Shown here: piece by piece, positions 17,185-25,223 of the stretch
Layout: every line of letters begins with the position of its first letter
Numbering within the stretch: the stretch's first letter is position 1
Origin: CAVPHV01 sp963821095
GTDB lineage: Bacteria; Actinomycetota; Acidimicrobiia; Spongiisociales; UBA5794
Length of the DNA stretch: 64,000 nucleotides
Reading direction: 5' to 3'
NCBI GenBank assembly: GCA_963821095.1
Contig: CAWGCJ010000018.1
Location: 69,306-133,305, forward strand
Notes under the pieces: model-generated
What the model saw: the letters and a program-made list of their open reading frames with translations, nothing else
Databases searched by the model: none
What the model was told of the DNA's origin: nothing
Translations under genes and position numbers: made by a program

Positions 17185-17881
17185 GGCTGAACGCCCAGTA
17201 GTCGGTGCGGAAGTTGACGTCGGTGCCGTCGTTGCCGATTACTGCGACGACCACGTTGATCAGTTCGCCGTTGCCGCCGAGGGCGGGTGGGATCGGGTCG
17301 AGCACGCCGTTGCCGCCGAAGAGGAACGAGTTGTCGTCGAAGAAGTCGGCGAGCGGAATCGACACGAGTTGCCAGCCACCGCCACTCGTGGCGCAAGGTC
17401 CGGCGGCGGACACAACGCAGTTGTACTGGAACTCATCATCGTCGGGCGGGTTGATGGCGCCGTCCGAGTTGTCGTCCTCCTGGAGGTTGATCTCGAGCGT
17501 GTAGTCCTGGCCGGCATCGGGGTTGATCCAGAAGTTGAAGTACTCGGTGCCCGAGAGGTCGCTCGGGTTGGTGCGCCCGAAGCCGCCGTAGAAACCTGGC
17601 GTTCCGCCCGATCCCCATCCGCTCTGCAGCGAGAACGCGCCGCCGAGCGCGGGCGGAAGGTCAACGTTGTTCGCATCGATGCCGCCGCCGCCAACGGAAC
17701 CGTTGAACGCGAACCAGCCGTTGCCGAACGGGTCGCCGTGCTCCATGTCATCGAACAGCACTTCATCGGCTGCCAGCGCCTGTGGTGAGGCCGACGGCAA
17801 TGCGAGCAGCGCCGCCACCATGAGCAAGGCAATTGCCAGTAGCCCAGTCCTTCTCTTACTCCGTGAGATCGTGATGATCAT
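16820..17881 (-). CDS. N-terminal fragment of the large GH16 protein: signal peptide and CBM-like module
   Basis: The start at 17881 (MIITISRSKRRTGLLAIALL) follows a purine-rich AAGGAAAGAGGGG. It begins a classical Sec signal peptide with cleavage near PQALAADE. A carbohydrate-binding-like module follows, with FDDMEHGDPFGNGW and WQLVSIPLADFFDD, and then a second module begins (DDFENGLPFGSA). The frame is right until GDGSVAIA near 17051. Beyond this the translation turns Arg-rich (DAPRRRHPEQ), a sign of a wrong frame. The open frame in the raw sequence ends at 16820. Confidence 0.6.
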   Translation of the reverse strand: MIITISRSKRRTGLLAIALLMVAALLALPSASPQALAADEVLFDDMEHGDPFGNGWFAFNGSVGGGGIDANNVDLPPALGGAFSLQSGWGSGGTPGFYGGFGRTNPSDLSGTEYFNFWINPDAGQDYTLEINLQEDDNSDGAINPPDDDEFQYNCVVSAAGPCATSGGGWQLVSIPLADFFDDNSFLFGGNGVLDPIPPALGGNGELINVVVAVIGNDGTDVNFRTDYWAFSLVPIVPDASTVIDDFENGLPFGSAVPDGEPIGFYTFQGDGSVAIADRDDAAGADAPRRRHPEQRDADGCRRVLVRWLHPRLRERCRRHLGHPGLVDQRRYFVLDVRLEQRHADVHRHPRQP

Positions 17882-18007
17882 TCCCCTCTTTCCTTCCCGT
17901 TCTGGCATGCGCCAATTCGTACACTATGCCTTGCGGCGCAGCGGAGGGCCAATGGCCCACCGATCGCTCACCGCCCGTTGTTGATCCGTCGTGGCGAGCC
18001 ACGATCC

Positions 18008-19006
18008 TCACCCCGTCCCATCGATCGGTTGATAGACGCGCACGTAGTCGACGTAGAGCCGCTTCGGGAACTCGACGTCCAGCCCGATCGGTCCCGGGAA
18101 GGTCCCCCCAAGCGCCAGATTGAGGATGAAGAAGAACGGCTTGTCGAAGACCCATCGGTCGCCGACGATGTCCCGGCTCTTCTCGCCGTACATCTCGCCG
18201 TCGAAGAACCAGCGGATCCCCTCGACGTCCCATTCGATAGCAAACGTGTGGAAGTTGTCGGCGATGGGTTCGTCGTTGCGGTACCGACTGCCCAGACCCC
18301 CGGCTCCGGCATATCCGGGCCCGTGGAGCGTGCCGTACACGAGGAGCGGCTCCTTGCCGACGTACTCCATGATGTCGATCTCGCCGACGTCCGGCCAATT
18401 GCTGGCGTTTGGGTCCTCCGTGTCGCGTCCGAAATCCGCTCCCAGCATCCAGAAGGCCGGCCACATACCCTGGCCTTCGGGCACCTTGATGCGGGCTTCG
18501 AAGTAGCCGTACTGGAACTCCTGGAGACCCTGCGTCTTGAGCCGAGTGGAGGTGTAATACGACTCCTCGAAGCGCTCCTGGCGGCCTTCGATGACCAGCA
18601 ACCCGTCCTGGAGCCAGGCGTTGTCCGCCCGGTCGGTGTAGTACTGCGATTCGCCGTTTCCCCAGCCCCAGCCGCCGATGTCGTAGGTCCAATTGGCCGG
18701 GTCGATCGTGTCGCCGTCGAATTCGTCGTTCCAGATCAGCTCGTATCCGTCGGGAGGTTCGATGGGGATCGGCGGCGGCGCCGCGATGACCGGAATGGTG
18801 GTCGTCGTGCTGGTGCTCGTGGTCGTGCTTGTCGTCGTGGTGCTCGTTGAAGTGGCCGGCACTTGGGTCGAGGGCACCGCAGTGGACTCACCTTCGGCGG
18901 CGGAGTCAGACCCGCAGGCCGCGGCCACGAGCGTTACCGCGATGAGGAGGGTCGCGATCCTGACGCCATCCCTCGAGCGGCCAGAATCACGTGCTCCCCT
19001 CGTCAT
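18008..19006 (-). CDS. GH16 endo-beta-glucanase lipoprotein (laminarinase-like)
   Basis: The start at 19006 (MTRGARDSGRS) follows GAGGAG. An in-frame ATG at 19042 overlaps the previous stop as ATGA and could be the coupled start. The lipobox LVAAACGS is followed by a Ser/Thr linker of about 40 residues, then one GH16 domain with the catalytic motif GEIDIMEYVG and WPAFWMLGAD. As a membrane-anchored exoenzyme it would cut beta-1,3 or mixed-linkage glucans at the cell surface and feed the ABC transporter. It directly follows the ManD-like gene. Confidence 0.9.
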   Translation of the reverse strand: MTRGARDSGRSRDGVRIATLLIAVTLVAAACGSDSAAEGESTAVPSTQVPATSTSTTTTSTTTSTSTTTTIPVIAAPPPIPIEPPDGYELIWNDEFDGDTIDPANWTYDIGGWGWGNGESQYYTDRADNAWLQDGLLVIEGRQERFEESYYTSTRLKTQGLQEFQYGYFEARIKVPEGQGMWPAFWMLGADFGRDTEDPNASNWPDVGEIDIMEYVGKEPLLVYGTLHGPGYAGAGGLGSRYRNDEPIADNFHTFAIEWDVEGIRWFFDGEMYGEKSRDIVGDRWVFDKPFFFILNLALGGTFPGPIGLDVEFPKRLYVDYVRVYQPIDGTG

Positions 19007-19038
19007 CGTCTCCTCGTCCCCGCCCGGCTGGATCGGAC

Positions 19039-20244
19039 TCATGGTCGGGCCGGGCTTCCGTCGGGCAGCCGGGTCTGGGTCCAGGTCACGATGTGCTCGT
19101 CACACGGGTGCTGCGCCGCGAGTTCCTCATTGATGTCGATACCAAGGCCGGGTCGGTCGTTCGGGTAGAGATAGCCGTCCTCTACTACCGGAAGACCGGG
19201 GAACACCTCGTACTCGATGTCGGTGGGCAGATACCACTCGTGGATTCCGAAGTTTGGGGCCCACACATCCAGGTGGAGGTTTGCCGCATGGCCAACCGGC
19301 GAGGTGTCGCCGGGACCGTGCCAGGCCGTTCGCACTCCGAACGTGTCGGCGAGCATGGCGACCTTGCGGGCCGGAGTGATCCCACCGATCTGGCTGATGT
19401 GCATACGAACAAAATCGATGAGGCGCCCGGTGATCAGAGGCTGCCACTCGTGGGGATTGTTGAAGAGCTCCCCCATCGCCAGCGGTGTGGCGGTCTGCCG
19501 ACGAATGGCTTCGAACCAGCCGATGTCCTCGGGGGCCAGCGGGTCCTCCAGGAAGAACAGTCCGTACGGCTCGACGTCCTTGGCGAACTGCAGCGCGTCG
19601 ATCGGATGGAGACGCTCGTGTACGTCGTGGAGAAGCTCGATGCCATCATCCAGCTGGCTACGGACGAAGTCGATCATCTCGAGCGTGGCTCGGCCGTAGG
19701 CGCGGGGGTTGAAGTAGCTCCCCTCCGGCGCTCCTCTTGGTGTGCGGAACGCCGAGGGGGGCCCACCGTAGCCATCGAGCTGGACCCGTAGGTAGTGAAA
19801 ACCCTGCTCGATGAGCCGCCGCGCGTTGTCCTCCACCTCCTTTGGGTCTTCACCGTCGGCGTGAACGTACACGGCTGCTGCTTCACGAGTCTTGCCGCCG
19901 AACAACTGATAGAGGGGCATGCCCGCCCGCTTGCCTTTGATGTCCCACAGCGCTTGATCCACGCCAGAAATGGCGTTGTTGAGCACCGGACCGTTGCGCC
20001 AGTACCCGTTCACCATCGACATCTGCCAGATCTCTTCAATCCGATCCACATCGCGCCCAATGAGGAACGGCTTCAGGTGACGTTCGATCGCCGCTTGGAC
20101 CGCGAAGACGCGTTGGGTGAAGGTGGCGCATCCCAGTCCGAAGAGTCCGTCTTCCGACGTCGCCACCTTGACGACCACCAATCGGGAGCGACCCGGTTGA
20201 GTCAGGATGGCTTCAACGTCGGTGATCGTGACGGCACCGGACAT
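19039..20244 (-). CDS. Enolase-superfamily sugar acid dehydratase (ManD/RspA-like)
   Basis: Starting at 20244 (MSGAVTITDVEAIL) the protein has 401 residues and resembles D-mannonate/D-gluconate dehydratases. Family marks are ILTQPGRSRLVVVKV, GLGCATFTQR, the metal site DVHERL, LEDPLAPED and GELFNNPHEW. A GTG start at 20283 is possible. Members remove water from mannonate or gluconate to give 2-keto-3-deoxygluconate, though some of the family are nearly inactive. It sits between the transporter genes and a GH16 gene, overlapping the latter at ATGA (19039-19042) if the upstream GH16 start is used. Confidence 0.85.
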   Translation of the reverse strand: MSGAVTITDVEAILTQPGRSRLVVVKVATSEDGLFGLGCATFTQRVFAVQAAIERHLKPFLIGRDVDRIEEIWQMSMVNGYWRNGPVLNNAISGVDQALWDIKGKRAGMPLYQLFGGKTREAAAVYVHADGEDPKEVEDNARRLIEQGFHYLRVQLDGYGGPPSAFRTPRGAPEGSYFNPRAYGRATLEMIDFVRSQLDDGIELLHDVHERLHPIDALQFAKDVEPYGLFFLEDPLAPEDIGWFEAIRRQTATPLAMGELFNNPHEWQPLITGRLIDFVRMHISQIGGITPARKVAMLADTFGVRTAWHGPGDTSPVGHAANLHLDVWAPNFGIHEWYLPTDIEYEVFPGLPVVEDGYLYPNDRPGLGIDINEELAAQHPCDEHIVTWTQTRLPDGSPARP

Positions 20245-20356
20245 CAGCAGGCCCGATCGCTTGACTGGTAACGAAGCACCCACCGCACGTGGGCACCGTC
20301 CAGGCGGCGCTTCCGGACTCTCGTCTCCTCTCTTGGCAATACCGCTCGGTCCATGT

Positions 20357-21220
20357 CTATCCCTTGACGGCGCCGGAAGTGAGGCCGCCGATGATGTATC
20401 GCTGCAAGAACATGAAGAGGATCAGCATGGGGAGCATCAACATGAGGACCGCGGCGGCCAATGCCGGCCAGTCACTGCCGTATTGACCCTCGAAGACGAT
20501 CAAGCCCCGCGTGATCGGGTAGAGGCTGTCTTCGGTGAGATAGATCGTGGGAAGGATCAGCTCGTTCCAGATGAAGATGGCATGCAGCACCGTGACCGTT
20601 GCGACGGCCGGGCGGATGAGCGGCAAGATGATCGACCAGACGAACCGGAAATAGCCACACCCGTCAACCGCCGCTGATTCGTCCAACTCTCTGGGAATCG
20701 ACTTGATGTAGTTGACCAGGATGATCATTCCGATCGCATTGACGAGGAAGAGCAGGATGTAGCCGGTCCGCGTGTTGTAGAGGCCGATGTTCAGAATCAG
20801 CTGGAACTGAGGAATCAGCGCCGCCGGCAGGAACAACGCAACCACGTACAAGGTGAGCAGCGCCCCGGAGCCCTTGACGATTCCGCGAGCGATTGGGAAT
20901 GCCACGAACACCGAGGTGAGTACGAACACTGTCGTCGCAACAGCGGTGTAGAACGCTGAGTTCAACATGTATCTCGGGAAGTTGGCGAGCTCCCAGGCTT
21001 TGGTGTAGTTCTCGAAGTTGACGCTCTCCGCCAGGCTGGTCGGATCCTTGAAGAACTCCGACAGCGGCTTGAACGATGCGTTGATGAGCATGAACAGCGG
21101 CCCGATGTACAGGAGAGAGAACGCCAACAAGATGCCGTACGAGACGACCTTGCCCCATGGAAAGGGCTTCCGAGGCTGTTTGACGACGCGAGCTGCTTTG
21201 TCTGTTGTCTGGGCAGTCAT
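20357..21220 (-). CDS. Carbohydrate ABC transporter permease, MalG type
   Basis: The 287-residue protein has six hydrophobic segments. The cytoplasmic EAA loop is visible as PRELDESAAVDGCGYFRFVWSI truncated to its core ELDESAAVDG, the docking site for the ATPase. Its ATG overlaps the stop of the MalF-type gene by four bases (ATGA, 21217-21220), so translation is coupled. No ATPase gene lies in the window; such systems in actinobacteria commonly use a shared MsiK-type ATPase encoded elsewhere. Confidence 0.93.
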   Translation of the reverse strand: MTAQTTDKAARVVKQPRKPFPWGKVVSYGILLAFSLLYIGPLFMLINASFKPLSEFFKDPTSLAESVNFENYTKAWELANFPRYMLNSAFYTAVATTVFVLTSVFVAFPIARGIVKGSGALLTLYVVALFLPAALIPQFQLILNIGLYNTRTGYILLFLVNAIGMIILVNYIKSIPRELDESAAVDGCGYFRFVWSIILPLIRPAVATVTVLHAIFIWNELILPTIYLTEDSLYPITRGLIVFEGQYGSDWPALAAAVLMLMLPMLILFMFLQRYIIGGLTSGAVKG

Positions 21221-22164
21221 CCGAGGTACTTCCTCTCTCGATATTGGACGATCCAGTTGGCTGAAAGGCCGAGAATCAACACCAGGAAGAACAGCACGAT
21301 TGATGCTGCGGCTGCATACCCCTGGCGGAAGGCGCCACTGACGGAACCCGTTGTTTGCCCAAAGCCTTCGGCGAAGACGAGGTAGCCGAGCACCTGGGTG
21401 CCGGGCCGGTACCCGATGAGGACCAGGAACAACTGCCAGGCCTGCAGTGAACCCACGATGTTCAACAGGAAGTTGGTGTTGATGGCTGGAGTCAGTTGGG
21501 GCCAGGTGATGTCTCTGAACAGCGCCCAGCCTCCGGCCCCGTCGATCCGGGCCGCTTCATACAGGGTCTCGTCGATCGTCTGCATGCCGGCAAGGAAGAT
21601 CACCATGGTGATGCCGACGTTGGCCCAGATCTGGACGACCATCACCCAGACGAAGGCTTCATTCGGCGCTCCACCGAGGAATTCCGATTGAATGCCAAAA
21701 GCCCCGAAGATCTCGGCGACCGGGCCGCCGCCGGGGAAGAGAAAGAGCTTCCACATGAGCCCCTGGATGACCACACCGAGAACCACTGGGAGGAAGAACA
21801 GCGTGCGGAAGAAAGTCCGGCCCCTCAGCTTCTGATTCAACAATAGGGCGAGCGCCAGGCCGAGGCTGAACTGAACCGTGGTGACGACGGCCATGAAGAT
21901 CAAGGTTCGCTGGAGCGCGGCGAGGTTGTCCCGGGACGCCAGTCCGCGGAACAGGAACTCGTCGTAGTTCTCGAGGCCGATCCAATTGACCGGAGCGCCG
22001 CGAATGCCCGTGGCGTCCGTGAACGAATAGAAGGCCGTAGCCAGCGAGGGGCCAAAGCCGATCAGCATATACAGTCCGAAGCCGGGCAAGAGCAGCAGGA
22101 CGGGTGTCCAGCTCTTCCAACCGCGTCCGAACAAGTAGGACTTCTTTACGATTTCGATGGCCAT
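21217..22164 (-). CDS. Carbohydrate ABC transporter permease, MalF type
   Basis: The 315-residue protein has six or seven hydrophobic segments and a large periplasmic loop. The EAA-loop core is LYEAARIDGAGGWALFRDIT. It pairs with the MalG-type permease encoded next and with the binding protein encoded upstream. It follows a strong hairpin and a repeat in the 180-base spacer after the binding protein gene, an arrangement that often lowers permease expression relative to the binding protein. Confidence 0.93.
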   Translation of the reverse strand: MAIEIVKKSYLFGRGWKSWTPVLLLLPGFGLYMLIGFGPSLATAFYSFTDATGIRGAPVNWIGLENYDEFLFRGLASRDNLAALQRTLIFMAVVTTVQFSLGLALALLLNQKLRGRTFFRTLFFLPVVLGVVIQGLMWKLFLFPGGGPVAEIFGAFGIQSEFLGGAPNEAFVWVMVVQIWANVGITMVIFLAGMQTIDETLYEAARIDGAGGWALFRDITWPQLTPAINTNFLLNIVGSLQAWQLFLVLIGYRPGTQVLGYLVFAEGFGQTTGSVSGAFRQGYAAAASIVLFFLVLILGLSANWIVQYRERKYLG

Positions 22165-22184
22165 CGTGCCCCCGATGAGATTGG

Positions 22185-22234
22185 GCTAGCGGGTGCGGGT
22201 TTCTCGCATACGAGAAACCCGCACCCGTCCTAGC
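22185..22234 (-). terminator. Very stable hairpin between binding-protein and permease genes
   Basis: CGGGTGCGGGTTTCTCG (22190-22206) and CGAGAAACCCGCACCCG (22211-22227) pair perfectly over 17 bp with a 4-base loop. Flanking GCTAG/CTAGC could extend it past a small bulge. No T-tract follows on the minus strand. The likely role is partial termination or protection of the binding-protein mRNA. Confidence 0.65.
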
Positions 22235-22244
22235 TGCCTACTTG

Positions 22245-22349
22245 GGAGGCTGTTGAACAATGCCAGCTTGGGCTTGCCGCGAGGTCCACGACCAGGCGTT
22301 TGCTCGCCAACGCAATCCCGCACGCCGTTTGTTCAACACCCTCCTAGAG
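22245..22349 (-). repeat. Palindromic 3'-end repeat, copy 2 (full form)
   Basis: Terminal arms GGAGGCTGTTGAACAA (22245-22260) and TTGTTCAACACCCTCC (22329-22344) are inverted repeats matching 15 of 16. The right end includes the TAG stop of the binding-protein gene (22344-22346). The left part matches the element at 6239-6296. There is no reading frame of note inside. Confidence 0.65.
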
Positions 22350-23741
22350 GTCGTCCAGCGCGGCTTGGAGGTCGATCTGCGCCTGCGTGGCCAGGGCTGC
22401 AGCATCGTCCCACTCATTGAACGGCTGGAACCAGGAGGCGCCTTGCGAGCCGTTGGCCCACTGTCCGGCGCCCGCCGGGTCAACCCAGAACTGCTCGAAG
22501 CCCACCCGGTAGTTGCCCAGGTACGACGCAAGGGATTGACCCAAGGTGGTATTGAGGGTCGCCGTCTCCTGCGTCGGGATGAATCCGGTCACATCCACGA
22601 ACGCCTGATAGTTGGCCGGATCGGAGAACGCCGCCACGTAGGCCTTCGCCACGTCGACGTTCGGCGAGTTGGCTGCAATTGACCAGCCCTGATCGTACTT
22701 TCCGAACAGCAATTCGTTCTCCGCAGCATTGTCACTGCCTGGGAAGGGCACGTACGACCAAGCGAAGGCGGCTTCGCCCTCGAGATTCGGAGCCTGCCAC
22801 GCACCGGTGGGCAGGAACGCCACGTCACCAGCCGCATAGCGGAACGTGGCCGCATCGTGCTGCAGACCGGTCGTACCGGCCTCGAGCATGTCCTGGGAGT
22901 ACACCTTGTAGCGGTCCCACAACACGGCGGTGTCGGCATCGTCCCACTTGACGGTTCCGGTGTAGAGCCCCTCAACGAGGGCCTCTTGGTCCGGGTACAG
23001 CGCCCCGAGCAGGCCGTAGGTACCGACGAACACGGGCCAACCATCGGCGCCGCCGTTGGTCATGCACTCGTTGCCGGCGGCCTTGACCGCCTCGCACACG
23101 CTGACCAGCTCGCTCCACGTGGTCGGGACGTCTACGCCAACGCTGGCCAGGAGGTCATTGTTGACGAACATGCCGCCGTAGACGGTGCGGCCCAGGTTGA
23201 CCGAGTACACCCGATCGTTGAACGTCCCGGCCTGCGCAATGGAGGCTGCATCGTAGTTCTGGACCCAGGGCTCGTCGGTGATGTCGAGGATGAGTCCCGC
23301 CTCGATCAGGGTTTGCCACGCCGGCGGCGTTGCGTTGCCCATGTACGGCTGGACCGGGTTTGCGAAGCCGAACATGTCGATGACATCGACATCGTTGGCG
23401 GACAGTCGGGTCTGCGTGACCGTGGCCAGGTCGCCGGCGCCTACCACCGCTACGTCAACCGTGACGCCCGGGTTTGCGGCCTCGAACTCCGTGCTGAAGT
23501 CTTGCACGAACGTTGTCATGGGTTCCTGGGAGTGAACGAGCACTCGAAGAGTGACCGGTTCATCCAAAGGTGCCGCGGTCGTCGTGGCGCCGTCGTCGCC
23601 CGCCGCGGCCGTGGTCTCCGTACCGCCGTCACCACCCGCCGCGGCTGTGGTCGTCGTATCACCGCCGTCGTCGTCGTCGCCGCATGCGGCGAGCACGAGG
23701 ACGAACGCAGCCAAGACTGCAATCCATCTGATGTTCTTCAT
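22344..23741 (-). CDS. Carbohydrate ABC transporter substrate-binding lipoprotein
   Basis: The start at 23741 (MKNIRWIAVLAAF) follows GAGGAGAG. The 465-residue protein has the lipobox LVLAACGDD, a linker rich in Asp, Gly, Ala and Thr, and then a family-1 extracellular sugar-binding fold (VTLRVLVHSQEPM ... WQTLIEAGLILDITD ... FAWSYVPFPG). It should capture oligosaccharides released by the surface GH16 enzymes and pass them to the two permeases. It is the first gene of the operon and lies behind a CebR-like operator. An open frame up to 24002 is spurious. Confidence 0.92.
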   Translation of the reverse strand: MKNIRWIAVLAAFVLVLAACGDDDDGGDTTTTAAAGGDGGTETTAAAGDDGATTTAAPLDEPVTLRVLVHSQEPMTTFVQDFSTEFEAANPGVTVDVAVVGAGDLATVTQTRLSANDVDVIDMFGFANPVQPYMGNATPPAWQTLIEAGLILDITDEPWVQNYDAASIAQAGTFNDRVYSVNLGRTVYGGMFVNNDLLASVGVDVPTTWSELVSVCEAVKAAGNECMTNGGADGWPVFVGTYGLLGALYPDQEALVEGLYTGTVKWDDADTAVLWDRYKVYSQDMLEAGTTGLQHDAATFRYAAGDVAFLPTGAWQAPNLEGEAAFAWSYVPFPGSDNAAENELLFGKYDQGWSIAANSPNVDVAKAYVAAFSDPANYQAFVDVTGFIPTQETATLNTTLGQSLASYLGNYRVGFEQFWVDPAGAGQWANGSQGASWFQPFNEWDDAAALATQAQIDLQAALDDL

Positions 23742-23829
23742 TTCTCTCCTCATTGTCCAAAGGGCCTGGGAGGGCTCCCGGGCCGACCTGTAATGGGCTA
23801 CTTGGTTCTCATGTGCTTGGTTACCCGCG

Positions 23830-23842
23830 TGGAGCGCTCCCA
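23830..23842. promoter_or_regulatory. CebR/CelR-like operator upstream of the sugar-uptake operon
   Basis: The 10-bp perfect palindrome GGAGCGCTCC with one flanking CA gives, on the minus strand, TGGGAGCGCTCCA. This differs by one base loss from TGGGAGCGCTCCCA, the operator known for CebR (Streptomyces) and CelR (Thermobifida). It lies about 90 bases upstream of the binding-protein ATG. A GAGAAT directly before it on the minus strand could be the -10 hexamer. Confidence 0.75.
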
Positions 23843-23919
23843 TTCTCAGCGCTCGTCGCCGGTTCGACATCTCCTCACATAGGCGGACCTTGCTGTTCCC
23901 GCTTCCGATCGTTGACCAT

Positions 23920-24954
23920 TCAGATCGCCTCCACCCCGGCCGCGGCAACCGCCGCCCCACACGACTCTCTGACGATGAGCTCAACGGGCATGATCTCTGC
24001 AACGGGAGCGGGGGCGTCGCTGCTCACGAGAGCGTTGAGGACCTGCACCGCCCTCGCACCGGTCTCGAGCACCGGTTGCCTGATCGTGGTCAGCCTGGGA
24101 ACCGAAAGCTCCGACGCTTGTAGCCCGTCAAAGCCTACGAGAGCGATGTCGCCGGGGACGCTGATGCCCGCTTCATGCAGCGCCCGCAGCGCGCCCAGGG
24201 CCATAGTGTCGGACGCCACGAACACGGCGTCGGGCCGACGTGGAATGAGCCGCTGCATCGCCTCGTACCCACTCCGCTCCGAGAACTCGCCGTCGGCACG
24301 CAGCTCAGGGTCGAGGGCGCTGCCGCACTCGGCGAGACCCTCGACGAAGCCTCGGAGACGGTCAATCCCTGCGGTTGTTGATTCTGGGGCCCCGAGGAGG
24401 CCGATACGCTGGTGTCCGAGGCCGCAGAGGTGCGCTGCAACCGACCGGGCGCCGCCGGTGTTGTCGACATCCACGTAGCTCACCCCGGCGAATTCGGGAC
24501 GGCCCACCATGACGAGCGGGAGGTCTGCTGCGAGCATTCGGGCGAGCAGCGGATCTCCCATACGAGTCGCGGTGAGAATCACACCGTCGACGAAACCGGA
24601 CGACACGACACGCGGGTAGAGCTCTTCTTCTTCCTCTTCGGTCTCGAAGAGGAAGAGTGACAGCGTGGTGCCGGTCCGGTTGCTCGCTGCGCTGATGCCC
24701 TGGATCAATGTGGCGAAGTAGGGGTCCTCGAAGAGGTTGTGGACGCGGCTCGGGATGACCAGACCGATGACACCGGTCTTCCTGGAGACCAACGACCGAG
24801 CTGCAACGTTCGGCGTGAAGCCGGTACGGTCGATGACGGCCCGCACACGCTCGCGGACGTCGGCGCTCACGCTCTCCTGGTTGTTGATGACCCGCGAAAC
24901 CGTCGAGCGAGAAACACCAGCCAAACGCCCGATGTCCTCCAGTGTCAGCGTCAT
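23920..24954 (-). CDS. LacI-family repressor, CebR/CelR-like
   Basis: The start at 24954 (MTLTLEDIGRLAGVSRSTVS) gives 344 residues. The N-terminal helix-turn-helix and hinge (TVSRVINNQESVSADVRERV) are followed by a periplasmic-binding-protein-like effector domain (GLVIPSRVHNLFEDPYF ... PGDIALVGFDG). It lies upstream of the uptake operon in the same orientation. Its own promoter carries a near-perfect CebR-type palindrome, which supports autorepression. The effector is likely cellobiose or a laminari-oligosaccharide, by analogy with CebR. Calling it CebR itself would go beyond the data. Confidence 0.88.
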   Translation of the reverse strand: MTLTLEDIGRLAGVSRSTVSRVINNQESVSADVRERVRAVIDRTGFTPNVAARSLVSRKTGVIGLVIPSRVHNLFEDPYFATLIQGISAASNRTGTTLSLFLFETEEEEEELYPRVVSSGFVDGVILTATRMGDPLLARMLAADLPLVMVGRPEFAGVSYVDVDNTGGARSVAAHLCGLGHQRIGLLGAPESTTAGIDRLRGFVEGLAECGSALDPELRADGEFSERSGYEAMQRLIPRRPDAVFVASDTMALGALRALHEAGISVPGDIALVGFDGLQASELSVPRLTTIRQPVLETGARAVQVLNALVSSDAPAPVAEIMPVELIVRESCGAAVAAAGVEAI

Positions 24955-24965
24955 ATCTGCTCCAG

Positions 24966-24992
24966 TGGGAGCGCTCTCTGAGAGCGCTCCCA
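24966..24992. promoter_or_regulatory. Extended CebR-type operator in the repressor's own promoter
   Basis: TGGGAGCGCTCT (24966-24977) and AGAGCGCTCCCA (24981-24992) form a perfect 12-bp inverted repeat around CTG. Each arm also contains the inner palindrome GAGCGCTC, so two dimers might bind. It begins two bases after the -10 hexamer and ends 12 bases before the start codon, a typical repression position. Confidence 0.8.
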
Positions 24993-24994
24993 GG

Positions 24995-25024
24995 AACATA
25001 CTTCGGTGCCCGCTTCACTGTCAA
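24995..25024 (-). promoter_or_regulatory. Sigma-70-type promoter of the LacI-family repressor
   Basis: On the minus strand TTGACA (25019-25024) and TATGTT (24995-25000) are separated by 18 bases, close to consensus. The CebR-like operator follows directly. Confidence 0.7.
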
Positions 25025-25059
25025 ACGGACGGTCCGGCCAGCCGCCGACGCCGTAGCGA

Positions 25060-25182
25060 TCAACGACAATCGACCCGCAACGTGGCTCGTGAGATTGGTA
25101 TGGGAGCTCGGCGGGAAGCCTCGATCTCCGAGATGGTGCCGTTGGCCACGTCCTGGGCGTCGGCGGTGGTGGGCAGGCTCAT
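25060..25182 (-). other. Possible 40-codon open frame or gene remnant
   Basis: An ATG at 25182 opens 40 codons (MSLPTTADAQDVANGTISEI...). Its first 25 codons have the GC-rich third positions of real genes here, but the rest do not. It could be the 5' end of a lost gene or chance. No family is recognised, and nothing else is seen in 25025-25223. Confidence 0.2.
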
Positions 25183-25223
25183 GGCTCGCCCCGTCGAGCA
25201 TCGCCTCTGACCCGATGACACCC

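Larger units (their letters stand above)
13550..17881 (-). pseudogene. Whole locus: frameshifted multidomain secreted GH16 endo-beta-glucanase
   Basis: Three consecutive reading-frame pieces read as one large secreted protein: signal peptide, CBM11-like modules, a Calx-beta-like domain, GH16, another CBM11-like module and a right-handed beta-helix. The frame changes near 17051 and 15835 are each repaired by removing one base, so they look like single-base insertions. The junction near 15755 does not restore a normal sequence and may hide a deletion or misjoin. Whether this is a true pseudogene or an assembly artefact cannot be decided here. The pieces are listed separately. Confidence 0.6.

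Noticed and set aside
22245..22349. Palindromic repeat considered as an integron attC site
   Set aside because: The arms lack the paired RYYYAAC/GTTRRRY boxes at the expected places, and no integrase or cassette pattern lies nearby.
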